From an uncultured Clostridia bacterium (GTDB lineage: Bacteria > Bacillota > Clostridia > Christensenellales > CAG-138): a stretch of DNA of 43,375 bases. This document shows, piece after piece, positions 14,412-25,131 of this stretch (positions within the stretch are counted from its first letter, which is position 1; each line of letters starts with the position of its first letter). A program made the position numbers and the translations under genes. The stretch spans positions 1 to 43,375 of the forward strand of contig CALVLF010000053.1 of assembly GCA_944336625.1 (NCBI GenBank). The letters run 5' to 3'. Under the pieces are notes generated by a model. It was not told the origin of the DNA. It saw only the letters and a list, made by a program, of their open reading frames with translations, and did not search any database.

Positions 14412-15554
14412 ATGGCAGGCCTGTATATTCACATACCCTTTTGCGTGCGCAAGTGCGCCTATTGTGATTTTCTCTCCTTCCCCCAGGCGGAAGCCCAGCG
14501 CGAGCTTTATCTCTCTGCCCTGGGGGAGGAGATCCGCCTAGCGGGCCGGCTCTTTCCCGCCCAAGGCTATGAGACGGTCTTTGTAGGGGGCGGGACGCCC
14601 TCTATTCTGGAGCCGGGAGAGGTTCGCACCCTGTTTCAAACCCTGCGGCAATCCTTTTCCATCCTGCCGGATGCGGAAATCACCCTGGAATGCAACCCCG
14701 GCACCCTCAGCCAGGAAAAGCTGGAGGAATACCGGGCTTCCGGCGTGAACCGCCTTTCCCTGGGCCTGCAAAGCGCAGAGGAGAAGCTTCTGCAGGAGAT
14801 CGGGCGAATCCACAGCTTCCCGCAGTTTTTAGATAGCTTCCGCATGGCCCGGCAGGCGGGCTTTGGCAACGTCAATGTGGATATCATGTATGGCCTGCCG
14901 GGACAGGATAAGGCGCAGTTCCTTTCCACCATAGAGCAGGTAGCGGCCCTGGGCCCGGAGCATATCAGCGCCTATTGCCTTATTTTAGAGGAAGGCACAC
15001 CCCTTCATGAAAGGGTTGGTCGGGGGGAAACCCGGCTTCCCCATGAGGATGCGATATGGGACATGGAGCAGGAAGGGCGGGCTGCCTTGGCCGCTTTGGG
15101 TTATGCGCGCTACGAAATTTCCAACTATGCAAAAAAAGGATTTGCCTGCCGCCATAATATGAATTATTGGGAAAACGGGCCCTATCTGGGCCTGGGCCTG
15201 GGAGCACATTCCGCCATGCGCCTGGGTGGCTGGCGGCGCTGGGAAAATACCCGGGAGCTGGAATCCTATTTTCAAGCTATAAAGGCGGGCCGCTTGCCCA
15301 TCCAGCACCAGGAGCGGATCGAAGAAAAAGAAGAGATGTTCGAATGCCTTATGCTGGGCCTGCGCATGCTAAAGGGTGTAGACCGGGCAGCCTTTCAGGC
15401 CCGGTTTGGACGGGATTTATGCGCGGTCTATCCGGAGGCAGTGGAGGCGCTGTGCGCCATAGGATGGGCAGAAGTGCAGCCGGATGCTTTTATGCTGACG
15501 GAGGCAGGATTGGATATGGAAAACAGCGCCCTTCTCTATTTTTTGGAGGATTAA
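14412..15554 (+). CDS. hemW: HemW-like radical SAM protein
   Basis: 380 residues. The radical SAM motif CVRKCAYC lies at residues 11-18 in the HemW-typical context MAGLYIHIPFCVRKCAYCDF, followed by VGGGTPSIL. The downstream blocks NRLSLGLQS, NVDIMYGLPGQ and ISAYCLILEEGTP are typical. HemW is related to the anaerobic coproporphyrinogen III dehydrogenase HemN but is regarded as a haem chaperone; the first motif has three cysteines (CxxxCxxC) without HemN's extra one. There is no haem synthesis gene in the window. It starts one base after the lepA stop and is therefore coupled to it. Confidence 0.93.
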   Translation: MAGLYIHIPFCVRKCAYCDFLSFPQAEAQRELYLSALGEEIRLAGRLFPAQGYETVFVGGGTPSILEPGEVRTLFQTLRQSFSILPDAEITLECNPGTLSQEKLEEYRASGVNRLSLGLQSAEEKLLQEIGRIHSFPQFLDSFRMARQAGFGNVNVDIMYGLPGQDKAQFLSTIEQVAALGPEHISAYCLILEEGTPLHERVGRGETRLPHEDAIWDMEQEGRAALAALGYARYEISNYAKKGFACRHNMNYWENGPYLGLGLGAHSAMRLGGWRRWENTRELESYFQAIKAGRLPIQHQERIEEKEEMFECLMLGLRMLKGVDRAAFQARFGRDLCAVYPEAVEALCAIGWAEVQPDAFMLTEAGLDMENSALLYFLED

Positions 15555-15628
15555 AGGGACAAAACGGGCGGCTTTGCATGTTTCATCCTTATGTTTCCGT
15601 TTGTTCACATTGCTGCGCGCCGGGTCCC

Positions 15629-15657
15629 TTGACAGAAAAGGGCTTCGGTGCTATTTT
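15629..15657 (+). promoter_or_regulatory. Sigma-A promoter of the hrcA-grpE-dnaK-dnaJ operon
   Basis: A perfect TTGACA (15629-15634), 17 bp and TATTTT (15652-15657), just upstream of the CIRCE element. Confidence 0.88.
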
Positions 15658-15669
15658 TATTCTTAGTGG

Positions 15670-15696
15670 TTAGCACTCAAATGCATCGAGTGCTAA
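15670..15696. promoter_or_regulatory. CIRCE operator (HrcA binding site)
   Basis: TTAGCACTC (15670-15678), nine bases, GAGTGCTAA (15688-15696): an exact match to the CIRCE consensus. It covers the start of the transcript 25 bp before the hrcA start codon, so HrcA represses its own operon until heat shock titrates it. Confidence 0.98.
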
Positions 15697-15720
15697 CAGC
15701 CTGGAAAGGAGGCGGGAAAC

Positions 15721-16758
15721 ATGGATCTGGATATGCGGAAAATGCGTATCCTACAGGCAATCATTGATGATTACATCATGACGGCTACGCCCGTAGGCTC
15801 CCGCACCATATCCAAACTGCCGGATATTTCTCTTTCTTCGGCTACGATCCGCAATGAAATGAGCGACCTGGAAGAAATGGGCTATTTGGAGCAGCCCCAT
15901 ACTTCCGCAGGCCGCGTGCCCAGCGAAAAAGCTTATCGCTTGTATGTCAACTCCATTATGCAGCGCGCTGAGCTGACGGAAGCGGAAAAGCGGTTTATCA
16001 AAAACTGCTATTCCAATACCTTGGATGAGGTGGACGAGATCGTCCGGCAAACGGCCTGGGTCCTCTCCAGCATGAGCAAATATACCTCCATGGTATTGAA
16101 GCCGGCCCTAACCGCCGTCCGCATCAAGCACATACAGCTGGTTCCCGTGTCGGATGGCCGGGCCCTGGCAGTAGTGGTTACGGATATGGGGGTAACGAGG
16201 GATACGCTCATCAACGTGCCCCGGGGCATGAGCTATCAGCAGCTGGAACGGGTCTCCCGTATTCTAACGGCAAGGCTGCAGGGGTGCCCGATTCGGGATG
16301 TGGCTTCCGTAAATATTCCGGAGTTACAGGCGGATCTGAATAGCCAAAGGGAGTTTTTAAACAATGCCCTGGCCGCCCTGCATAAAACCTTTGACGATGG
16401 GCCCGGCGGTGTGCAGCTATCCGGCGCCACCAATATGCTCAACTATCCGGAATACAGCGATATGTCCAAGGCGCGCAGTTTTCTGGCGGCCATCGAAACC
16501 AAGGATGTGCTCTACAAGATCCTGACGGAAGCTGCGGACGTGGAGTTTTCCATCAAAATTGGCCAGGAAAACCAGGAAAAGGATATCCAAGACTGTTCCG
16601 TGGTAACGGCCGTTTATAAGGTAGGCGGCTCCGCAGTGGGCACATTGGGTGTAATTGGGCCAGTGCGGATGGATTATGCCAGGGTTTTGGCCCTGATGCG
16701 GCATATAGGAAAAAGCGTGAGCGAAGTGCTCACCAATCTGATGGAGGAGGAGCGATAG
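15721..16758 (+). CDS. hrcA: Heat-inducible transcription repressor HrcA
   Basis: 345 residues, normal length. The N-terminal winged helix includes ILQAIIDDYIMTATPVGSRT and the recognition helix LSSATIRNEMSDLEEMGYL, followed by the hallmark QPHTSAGRVPSEKAYRLYV (about residues 58-76). The C-terminal part is the GAF-like dimerisation region with GTLGVIGPVRMDYARVLALM near the end. It binds the CIRCE element upstream and is kept folded by GroEL in known systems. An AAAGGAGG ribosome binding site precedes the ATG. It is the first gene of the four-gene heat-shock operon. Confidence 0.98.
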   Translation: MDLDMRKMRILQAIIDDYIMTATPVGSRTISKLPDISLSSATIRNEMSDLEEMGYLEQPHTSAGRVPSEKAYRLYVNSIMQRAELTEAEKRFIKNCYSNTLDEVDEIVRQTAWVLSSMSKYTSMVLKPALTAVRIKHIQLVPVSDGRALAVVVTDMGVTRDTLINVPRGMSYQQLERVSRILTARLQGCPIRDVASVNIPELQADLNSQREFLNNALAALHKTFDDGPGGVQLSGATNMLNYPEYSDMSKARSFLAAIETKDVLYKILTEAADVEFSIKIGQENQEKDIQDCSVVTAVYKVGGSAVGTLGVIGPVRMDYARVLALMRHIGKSVSEVLTNLMEEER

Positions 16759-16761
16759 GCT

Positions 16762-17379
16762 TTGCGTAAGGAAAAAGAGCCCAAGCAGGATCAGCAGCCG
16801 GTCGAAACCCCGGCGCAGGATGCCGGGCAGGAAGCCCGGGAAACAGCGGCCCAGGAGCAGGAGGCGCTGCCTGAGGAGGAGACCGAAACGGAAATTCCTC
16901 AGGTTGTCGAACTGAAAAAAGAAGAGTTTTTAAAAGTTAAGAACCATATCGTCGCCCTAGAAAAGGAAAGGGATGAAATGAAGGCCCTAGCCCAGCGGGT
17001 GCAGGCGGACTTTGATAATTTCCGCCGCCGTAACGCCACCATCATGTCGGATTGCCGGGAAGAGGGCATGCGCAATTGCATTCGGGATCTGCTGCCCGTG
17101 TTGGATAACTTTGACCGGGCGATGGATAGCGCCGAAAACATAGATGAAAGCTGGCTCTCCGGCATTAAATTGGTGCAGCGGCAGCTGCTGGAAACCCTGG
17201 GAAAATGTGGCCTTAAGGAGGTTCCTGCCGATGGCCAATTTGACCCCAACCTCCATGAAGCAGTTATGCAGGAAGAGGTAGAGGGCATGGAATCCGGCAA
17301 GATTTTACAGGTTTTCCAGAAAGGTTATCAGGTAAATGACCGAATCATACGGCATAGTATGGTGAAGGTCGCAAAATAA
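16762..17379 (+). CDS. grpE: DnaK nucleotide exchange factor GrpE
   Basis: 205 residues beginning at a TTG codon three bases after the hrcA stop; GGAGGAG inside the end of hrcA serves as ribosome binding site. The first 50 residues are charged and Gln/Glu-rich and probably disordered. A long coiled coil follows (ALEKERDEMKALAQRVQADFDNFRRR), then the RDLLPVLDNFDRAMD segment and the C-terminal beta domain (FDPNLHEAVMQEE, then GKILQVFQKGYQVNDRIIRHSMVKVAK). It releases ADP from DnaK. All conserved blocks are intact. Confidence 0.97.
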   Translation: MRKEKEPKQDQQPVETPAQDAGQEARETAAQEQEALPEEETETEIPQVVELKKEEFLKVKNHIVALEKERDEMKALAQRVQADFDNFRRRNATIMSDCREEGMRNCIRDLLPVLDNFDRAMDSAENIDESWLSGIKLVQRQLLETLGKCGLKEVPADGQFDPNLHEAVMQEEVEGMESGKILQVFQKGYQVNDRIIRHSMVKVAK

Positions 17380-17416
17380 ATAAGTTATTAAGAGAAAGTT
17401 TGTCAGGAGGAAATAG

Positions 17417-19252
<1,836 letters not shown>

Positions 19253-19266
19253 AATCATAGCGCCGC

Positions 19267-19324
19267 TGCGGGTTATACCGCAAAGAAACACCGCTTCGGG
19301 GCCGCTCTTGTGGGCAGCCCCGAA
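19267..19324 (+). other. Two tandem hairpins between dnaK and dnaJ
   Basis: TGCGG/CCGCA (19267-19282) and TTCGGGGC/GCCCCGAA (19295-19324). Neither is followed by a T-run, so transcription should continue. They may protect the dnaK message end or set the lower dnaJ level by processing. Confidence 0.5.
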
Positions 19325-19352
19325 AGTGGCGTAGATAGGAGTGTTGGGGAAT

Positions 19353-20495
19353 TTGGCAAAAGCGGATTATTATGAAATATTGGGCGTGAACCGGGATGCT
19401 TCCGATGCGGAGATCAAAAGCGCGTTTCGAAAGCTGGCGAAGCAGTATCACCCCGATCTGCATCCGAACGATAAAGAAGCGGAGCAGAAGTTTAAAGATA
19501 TAAACGAAGCCTATGAAGTTCTTTCCGATGAAAAGAAGCGGGCTCAGTATGACCAGTTTGGCCATGCTGCCTTTGATCCTACTGCTGCATCTGGCGGCAG
19601 CTATGGCGGCGGGGGAGGCTTTGGCTTTGACGATATTTTTTCCGCCTTTACTGGAGGCTTTGGCGGTTTTGGCGGCTTTTCCCAAAACCGGAACGGCCCG
19701 GTGCAGGGCAGGGACCTTCGCTATAATCTGACCATAACCTTTGAAGAGGCCGCCTTTGGTGCGAAAAAGGAAATCCTGATCCCCCGGGAGGAGAATTGCA
19801 AAACCTGCGGCGGCACCGGCGCAAAGCCCGGAACATCGCCGGTTACCTGTACGACCTGCGGCGGGACAGGACAGGTGCGGGTGCAGCAGAATACCATGTT
19901 CGGTTCCTTTGCCACGGTGCGCACCTGCGATGCCTGCAACGGTACTGGCAAAATTATAAAGGAGCCCTGTCCGGATTGTAAGGGCAGGGGCCGGGTAAAT
20001 CGTTCCAAGCGCATTGTGGTAAACGTACCGGCAGGCATTGACAATGGGCAGACCCTGAATATGCGCGGGGAAGGCGAAGCGGGCCTGCGGGGCGGCCCTG
20101 CAGGGGATCTCTATATTACCATCAATGTAAAACCCCATAAACTTTTTACCCGCCGTGGAAACGACCTGTATCTGGAAATGAACATCCCCATGACCGTAGC
20201 CGTTCTGGGCGGAGAAATCCAGGTGCCCACGCTGCGGGGAACCGTAAAGTATACCGTTCCCGAAGGGACCCAGCCCGGCACTACTTTCCGTTTGAAAGAG
20301 CAGGGGATGCCCCGGTTGAATTCCAATATCAAGGGCGACCTTCTGGTGCGGACCAATGTAAGCATACCCAAGCGGCTTACCGACGAGCAAAGGGATCTGG
20401 TGAAGCGTCTGGCCGCTTCCCTGGGAGATAAGGTCTCGGATGTAAAGCCTGCGAAGAAAAACATCTTTTCCAAGATCAAGGATGCCATAGATTGA
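19353..20495 (+). CDS. dnaJ: Co-chaperone DnaJ (Hsp40)
   Basis: 380 residues if it starts at the TTG at 19353, giving the normal N-terminus (M)[11 protein letters not shown] with AGGAG 11 bp upstream. GTG (19341) and TTG (19344) further up are too close to the ribosome binding site. The J domain carries the HPD tripeptide (KQYHPDLHP). A Gly/Phe-rich stretch (about residues 75-110) is followed by four zinc-binding CxxCxGxG repeats ([32 protein letters not shown]) and the C-terminal substrate-binding domains. It stimulates DnaK ATPase. The terminator at 20546-20577 closes the operon. Confidence 0.97.
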   Translation: MAKADYYEILGVNRDASDAEIKSAFRKLAKQYHPDLHPNDKEAEQKFKDINEAYEVLSDEKKRAQYDQFGHAAFDPTAASGGSYGGGGGFGFDDIFSAFTGGFGGFGGFSQNRNGPVQGRDLRYNLTITFEEAAFGAKKEILIPREENCKTCGGTGAKPGTSPVTCTTCGGTGQVRVQQNTMFGSFATVRTCDACNGTGKIIKEPCPDCKGRGRVNRSKRIVVNVPAGIDNGQTLNMRGEGEAGLRGGPAGDLYITINVKPHKLFTRRGNDLYLEMNIPMTVAVLGGEIQVPTLRGTVKYTVPEGTQPGTTFRLKEQGMPRLNSNIKGDLLVRTNVSIPKRLTDEQRDLVKRLAASLGDKVSDVKPAKKNIFSKIKDAID

Positions 20496-20545
20496 TCCTT
20501 TGCTGTGTCTGCCAATTCGGGCAAGGCGCAGCTTCGCAGAACATT

Positions 20546-20582
20546 ATAGGCAGCAGGTGGGAACATCCGCTGCCTATTTTCC
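20546..20582 (+). terminator. Intrinsic terminator of the heat-shock operon
   Basis: ATAGGCAGC (20546-20554) pairs with GCTGCCTAT (20569-20577) and runs into TTTT, 50 bp after dnaJ. Confidence 0.85.
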
Positions 20583-20655
20583 TAATGAAAGAATTTTCTT
20601 GCGCTGTATTGCAGGCAAAGGACAATAAACGAAAGCTTTGGGAGGTATGCAAAAA

Positions 20656-21114
20656 ATGAAGCTGAAAAGCCCCATGCTGGTGGTGAAGGATATGGATAAG
20701 TCGGTTGCGTTTTATAAGGAAGTGCTGGGGCTTCATGTTATTATGGATTTCGGGGCGAATAAGACTTTGACCGGCGGGCTGGCCTTGCAGACGGCGGATA
20801 CGTATAAAGCTTTTATTGGTACGGAGGATATTTATTTCGGCAGCCATAATTTTGAGCTTTATTTTGAAGAAGATGACTTTGACAAGTTTGTGGATAGCTT
20901 AAAAGAAAAAGATGTTGAATATCTGCATCCTGTCCAGGAACATCCATGGGGACAGCGCGTGGTTCGTTTCTACGACCCGGATAAACACATCATTGAGGTC
21001 GGGGAAAATATGAAAGCTGTCTGTAAGCGGTTCCTGGATAGCGGAATGACGCCAGAGCAAGTGGCGGCACGTATGAATGTACCCATAAAATTCGTAAATG
21101 CTTGTATGCGATAG
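20656..21114 (+). CDS. VOC-family (glyoxalase/dioxygenase fold) protein
   Basis: 152 residues from the ATG at 20656, preferred because GGGAGG lies 10 bp upstream; in-frame ATGs at 20638 and 20647 are at or against that site. The fold is a single vicinal-oxygen-chelate module: KSPMLVVKDMDKSVAFYKEVLGLHV at the start and the metal/strand segment RVVRFYDPDKHIIEVGE near residues 102-118. The last 35 residues (VCKRFLDSGMTPEQVAARMN, then VPIKFVNACMR) form a small helix-turn-helix-like tail that is not part of the VOC fold, seen in some clostridial members. Its substrate is unknown; relatives are annotated loosely as glyoxalase or bleomycin-resistance proteins. It is converging with the SDR gene. Confidence 0.85.
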   Translation: MKLKSPMLVVKDMDKSVAFYKEVLGLHVIMDFGANKTLTGGLALQTADTYKAFIGTEDIYFGSHNFELYFEEDDFDKFVDSLKEKDVEYLHPVQEHPWGQRVVRFYDPDKHIIEVGENMKAVCKRFLDSGMTPEQVAARMNVPIKFVNACMR

Positions 21115-21167
21115 CCCTTGGTTTTTCATCCCGTTAAACGCAAAATAGCCTGTTCCAGACAGTTCAA

Positions 21168-21980
21168 CTATTTCGCCTCGTTGTGGGGCTCTATCTCATT
21201 GACCGTCCCAGAGAGCCGACTTACCCGAATAAGCCAGTCGCTCAGGGAAGGGCTGATCGCATCTGCCCAGGCCAGGAGATGGCAGGGAAAAGAAGGCACC
21301 ATAAGTTCCTTCTTTTTCTTTACAATGGCGCGCACGACTGCCCTAGCCACCAGTGATGGATCGCCCTTTGGGGTAATGGCAGGGCAGTCTACATGGGCGA
21401 TCTGGGGCGTATCCATACGGCTGGGGAATATGGTGGCGATATGGATGCCGCTTCCCCGCAGTTCCTGGCGCAGCACTTGGAAAAAGCCGTTCATGGCGAA
21501 TTTAGCGGCCACATAGGCTGCGTCCGGGGGTACGCCCTTTTTTCCGTCCATGGAGCAGGTTGTCACAATGGTGCCAGAACCCTGCGCCAAAAAATAGGGG
21601 AGTACGGCGTAAACGCAGTGTAAGCAGCCGAAGAAATCCACTTCCATCAGCTTCCGGATTTGCTCCATCCGAAGATCCTTTGCAGGGCAGCGCAGGTAGA
21701 TGCCCGCATTGCAATGGAAGATATCCAGGCCTCCCAGCCCGCAGATCGCCGCTTCCACTGCTGCTTTTACCTGCTCTTGCTTGGTGATGTCTCCCTGGAT
21801 GACGATGGCCTTGCGGCCTAGGGAGCGGACTTGCTCCGCTGTTTCTGTAAGGCGCTCCATGTCCCTGGCGATCAGAGCCACATCCGCCCCTTCCTTAGCA
21901 AGGCAAAGGGCTGTGGCCTGGCCGATCCCGCTGGAAGCCCCGGTAACTGCTGCCTTCTTGTTTAAAAGCCTCTGCTTCAT
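21168..21980 (-). CDS. Short-chain dehydrogenase/reductase
   Basis: 270 residues, classical SDR. The cofactor loop is VTGASSGIGQAT (residues 12-23), followed by the ALIARDMERL segment whose Arg39 after the second strand favours NADP(H). The NAG motif is in FHCNAGIYL. The catalytic serine is in TTCSMDGKKG and the YxxxK is in AAYVAAKFAMNG. All catalytic residues are present. The C-terminus (AWADAISPSLSDWLIRVSRLS) is extended and hydrophobic, common in 3-oxoacyl-reductase-like or steroid dehydrogenase-like SDRs. The gene is separate from the downstream BTAD regulator by orientation order only: both are on the minus strand, with 90 bp between the regulator's stop and this start. Substrate unknown. 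Confidence 0.88.
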   Translation of the reverse strand: MKQRLLNKKAAVTGASSGIGQATALCLAKEGADVALIARDMERLTETAEQVRSLGRKAIVIQGDITKQEQVKAAVEAAICGLGGLDIFHCNAGIYLRCPAKDLRMEQIRKLMEVDFFGCLHCVYAVLPYFLAQGSGTIVTTCSMDGKKGVPPDAAYVAAKFAMNGFFQVLRQELRGSGIHIATIFPSRMDTPQIAHVDCPAITPKGDPSLVARAVVRAIVKKKKELMVPSFPCHLLAWADAISPSLSDWLIRVSRLSGTVNEIEPHNEAK

Positions 21981-22070
21981 AGCTTGGTTCCCTAATCGAT
22001 CTCATAGTTCCTATGTAAAATATTACCCTTCACGCACGCAGGATGACGAAAAACCGTCTAAGTTTCCTTC

Positions 22071-24953
22071 CTAAAGGACGCCGGCATTTTTTAGAATCTG
22101 CAGGCATTCCTCCACCGCATTGCGCTCAAACGCAATTTTTAGCTGGGGCAACAGTTCCCCGCAGATGCGCCCATATTGGGCAGCAGCCTCCCTTTTATCC
22201 AATGCCAGGCAAGTGAGGGCCAGGGCGCTATACAGGTCCCCCCTGTTTTCCAGAAAGGCGCTTTGCGCAAAGAAAGCTTCCGCCCGCTGAAGCTCCTCCA
22301 GAGCTTCCCCGTATTCCGCCCGGGCATAGTGAAGCCTTCCCTCATTTAAATTGAGCATGGCAGCGCCGGGTTCATCGCCAACATTCCGGCAAAATTTGCG
22401 GGCCATCCGAATATTTTGCTCGGCCTCTTCCAGGTCCTTTTTTTGGAGGGCTATGGTGGAACGGGTAAAGAAATTCATGGCAAGCTGGCCATCCACATCC
22501 CACTCTACCGGCAGCTTCTCTAAAATTGCGGTATTTTCATCCAACAGTGCTTCGCTTTCCGCCAGCCTGCCCTGCCGGAGAAACAGAACGGCTTTATAGT
22601 GGCGCACCATAGCGCCGAAGCTGGGGTTTGCCTGATAGCTGGGCAGGCTCTCGGCAAGGCCGATATAGCGCTTCATGTTGTCCAGTTCACAGTTATCTAC
22701 GCTCTGGAGGATCATCCGAAGATATGCGTCTGCCAGGTATTCTTCCTTATGGAGGGCCCGGGCAAAGCTTAACATATTCTCCACGGCCGCCTTGCCCTCC
22801 TCATAGCGGCCCTGGCTATATCGCAGCCGGCCTAGCAAGTATGCATAGCGGAAATGCAACAGGGTGAGCTTTTCTTTATCGCAGCGGAGGCGAGGGTTAT
22901 GGAGTAGGTCGTGGATCTCCTGCAGTTCCCGTTCCGTATCCTCGGCAGAATCATCGAAAAAGTTCACATTCCAACCGGGTTCAGCCACGTCCAGGCGGAA
23001 CATCTCATAGCGGCGCTTGGCGATGCGCTCCTGCCGGTCCAGGCGAAGGGTGACGATCTTATAGAGATTATCCGCCAGGCTATAGTGATACAGGAGCAAG
23101 CCCATGGGTAAATAAGCTTCGCTATTATCCGCGCAAAGGGTCTCTATACCGTTTGCGATCTTCTCATGGAGCAAGGCCCGCTTGGATAATGAAATGCTGT
23201 TATAGATATGCTCCCGAAGCTTTTGATGGGTGAAGCAGTAGCAGATATCGCCCTTAGCATCTACAAACTCCCGAAGGATACCTAGGGACAAGAGTTTGTC
23301 CACCGCGTCTACGACCTCCAGCCGGTCTACGCCGGAAACCACCTGGAGCAGCTGCAAGCTCATGTCGTTTTGCATGGTTGCCACCAGGTTGGCAATGGCC
23401 CGCACGGATTTGTCCAGGCCGCTGAGCCGGGCGCCAATGAAATTATTGATATCCGGGCTCAAAATATCCACCTGGAGCCCACAGGAAAGGTTGCGTACTG
23501 CCTCTATAATAAAGAAAGCATTGCCTTCGCTCTCCCGGTAAATGATTTCATGAAGGTTCTGAAACTCCGGCGCGATGCAATGAAGCAGCTCGCGGGTTTC
23601 ATCGGAATTAAACCGGTCCAGGGACAGAAGCTGAAGGGAATCGCTGCCGCTCAGGCTATAGCACAGCTGGTTTACATTATCCGTCTGATCATCCCGGCTG
23701 GCAGCGGCCAGCATAATCCTTCCGTTCCCCGCCAAAACCCGAAATAGCAGCTGCAAACTCCGCCCATCTATCCATTGCAGGTCATCCACGATCAACACCA
23801 CCGGCCGTATGCCGCAAACATAGCGCAACAGCCGCAGGATAAAATAGTCCATCCGCGAAATCGTTCCGCCTGCTGCTCCCGTTATTTCTTCCATATCGTT
23901 CATATCCGGCTGAAGCTGCTGCATGGACTGGAGCAGCTCCTCATCCAGGCTGAGCTGCTTGGATTTTGCCATGGCAAGCAGCTGAGCGCATACGCTGTGC
24001 CACAACTTATAAGGATAGTCTTTTTCGCTGTAATAGCTATTTTCGGATAGGACGAAGCACGCATCCCCGATTTCCGCCTTCCAGGCGGACAGGAGGGCGG
24101 ACTTTCCAACGCCCGGTTCACCCAGCAAGCAGAAGTTTTTCGGCCCTTTTCCTGCCAGGAATGTTTGATAGAACTGCCTGAGCTTCCGCCGCTCCCGGCC
24201 GCGGCCAAAGAAGGGGGTCTCGCTGGAGGCGTTTCCCGGCTTTAACAGCGCCCCCTCCACAAGGTCCGTCAATCCTTTGGAAGGACGGATAAACAGCTCC
24301 TCTTTCAGCAGCGCTTCCAGCTGGGCATAGATTTTAATGGCCTCCTGGCGCCGGTTATGCTGTAAAAGCAGCTCAATCAGTTTTTGATAGGGCAGTTCCT
24401 GGTAGCTGTCCAGCCGAATCATTTTTTCATAGCAGCGCCTGGCCCCTTCCCAGTTTCCATTTTGGGCCAATTCTTCTGCCGTCCGCTCCAGCCTCGCCAG
24501 ATAAGCCTCCCGGTAGTTCCCCTGCTCCAGGAGCAACCAGTCCGAATAGCCTTCTGCACCCCGAATGCCCAATTTTGCCAGAAAATCCTGCTGGTAAAAG
24601 GCTAAAAATCCTGCCAGGTTTTCTCCGGGAACCGGCCCCGTCTGTTCCAGCCATTTTAGATCGGTCTCGATGGAATATGCGCTGCCGAGCTGGAGCGAAT
24701 CATGGGCACTGGACTCTATAACGGCCTCTCCCAAGGCTTTGCGCAGGGCATATACGGCGTTTCGCAGGCTTTTTTTGCTCAGCTCTGCGGGACTATCCCC
24801 CCAGAAAATATCACAAAGGCGCTCTTTTTTCACAATTCCGTCCGCTGCCAGGCAGTATAGAACCCCTTCGGCCTTCACATAAGGCAGCTTGACCGGCTGG
24901 CCGTTCAGCAGAACCGGCTGCTCGCAAAAAAAGGCAAGATTGATTGACGTCAA
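22071..24953 (-). CDS. BTAD/AAA/TPR transcriptional regulator (SARP/AfsR-like, large)
   Basis: 960 residues from a TTG at 24953, chosen because GGAGG (24961-24965) lies 7 bp upstream; the frame also opens at a TTG at 24968, but that overlaps the site. The order is: OmpR-type winged helix (about residues 5-95), bacterial transcriptional activation domain (about 100-235), STAND-type AAA ATPase with Walker A GEPGVGKSAL (about 278-287) and Walker B VVLIVDDLQW (about 385-394), then a long TPR-like helical region (about 620-955). Such proteins activate specific promoters after a ligand triggers the ATPase; known members include AfsR and clostridial growth or metabolism regulators. It is divergent from the aminotransferase-iorAB operon, its best candidate target. 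A TTGACGTCAA palindrome begins exactly at the start codon. Confidence 0.88.
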   Translation of the reverse strand: MTSINLAFFCEQPVLLNGQPVKLPYVKAEGVLYCLAADGIVKKERLCDIFWGDSPAELSKKSLRNAVYALRKALGEAVIESSAHDSLQLGSAYSIETDLKWLEQTGPVPGENLAGFLAFYQQDFLAKLGIRGAEGYSDWLLLEQGNYREAYLARLERTAEELAQNGNWEGARRCYEKMIRLDSYQELPYQKLIELLLQHNRRQEAIKIYAQLEALLKEELFIRPSKGLTDLVEGALLKPGNASSETPFFGRGRERRKLRQFYQTFLAGKGPKNFCLLGEPGVGKSALLSAWKAEIGDACFVLSENSYYSEKDYPYKLWHSVCAQLLAMAKSKQLSLDEELLQSMQQLQPDMNDMEEITGAAGGTISRMDYFILRLLRYVCGIRPVVLIVDDLQWIDGRSLQLLFRVLAGNGRIMLAAASRDDQTDNVNQLCYSLSGSDSLQLLSLDRFNSDETRELLHCIAPEFQNLHEIIYRESEGNAFFIIEAVRNLSCGLQVDILSPDINNFIGARLSGLDKSVRAIANLVATMQNDMSLQLLQVVSGVDRLEVVDAVDKLLSLGILREFVDAKGDICYCFTHQKLREHIYNSISLSKRALLHEKIANGIETLCADNSEAYLPMGLLLYHYSLADNLYKIVTLRLDRQERIAKRRYEMFRLDVAEPGWNVNFFDDSAEDTERELQEIHDLLHNPRLRCDKEKLTLLHFRYAYLLGRLRYSQGRYEEGKAAVENMLSFARALHKEEYLADAYLRMILQSVDNCELDNMKRYIGLAESLPSYQANPSFGAMVRHYKAVLFLRQGRLAESEALLDENTAILEKLPVEWDVDGQLAMNFFTRSTIALQKKDLEEAEQNIRMARKFCRNVGDEPGAAMLNLNEGRLHYARAEYGEALEELQRAEAFFAQSAFLENRGDLYSALALTCLALDKREAAAQYGRICGELLPQLKIAFERNAVEECLQILKNAGVL

Positions 24954-24954
24954 A
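24944..24954. promoter_or_regulatory. TTGACGTCAA palindrome on the regulator start codon
   Basis: A perfect 10-bp palindrome at 24944-24953 overlaps the TTG start codon of the BTAD regulator; with one more base it contains a TTTGACG heptamer on the minus strand (24948-24954). It matches the heptamers in the intergenic region. Confidence 0.55.
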
Positions 24955-25018
24955 GCACGGGCCTCCAACTTTTTTCAGAATGCTATACCTCGAACCGAGG
25001 TTTTCCTGTCAATTTTTT

Positions 25019-25048
25019 ATTATATACCGTTGCCCGGCATTCCAGCAA
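25019..25048 (-). promoter_or_regulatory. Promoter of the BTAD regulator
   Basis: On the minus strand TTGCTG (25043-25048), 18 bp and TATAAT (25019-25024), about 65 bp before the start codon. Confidence 0.65.
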
Positions 25049-25065
25049 TGTTTCCCACTTAAAAA

Positions 25066-25074
25066 GCGTCAAAA
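25066..25074 (-). promoter_or_regulatory. TTTTGACGC half-site in reverse orientation
   Basis: GCGTCAAAA on the plus strand is the exact reverse complement of TTTTGACGC at 25131-25139. It lies about 18 bp upstream of the regulator's -35 box. Confidence 0.5.
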
Positions 25075-25131
25075 GGTATAGAAATATTTTTTGTTTTTTG
25101 ATATACTTTAAAAGGTTTCAAGCACAGCATT

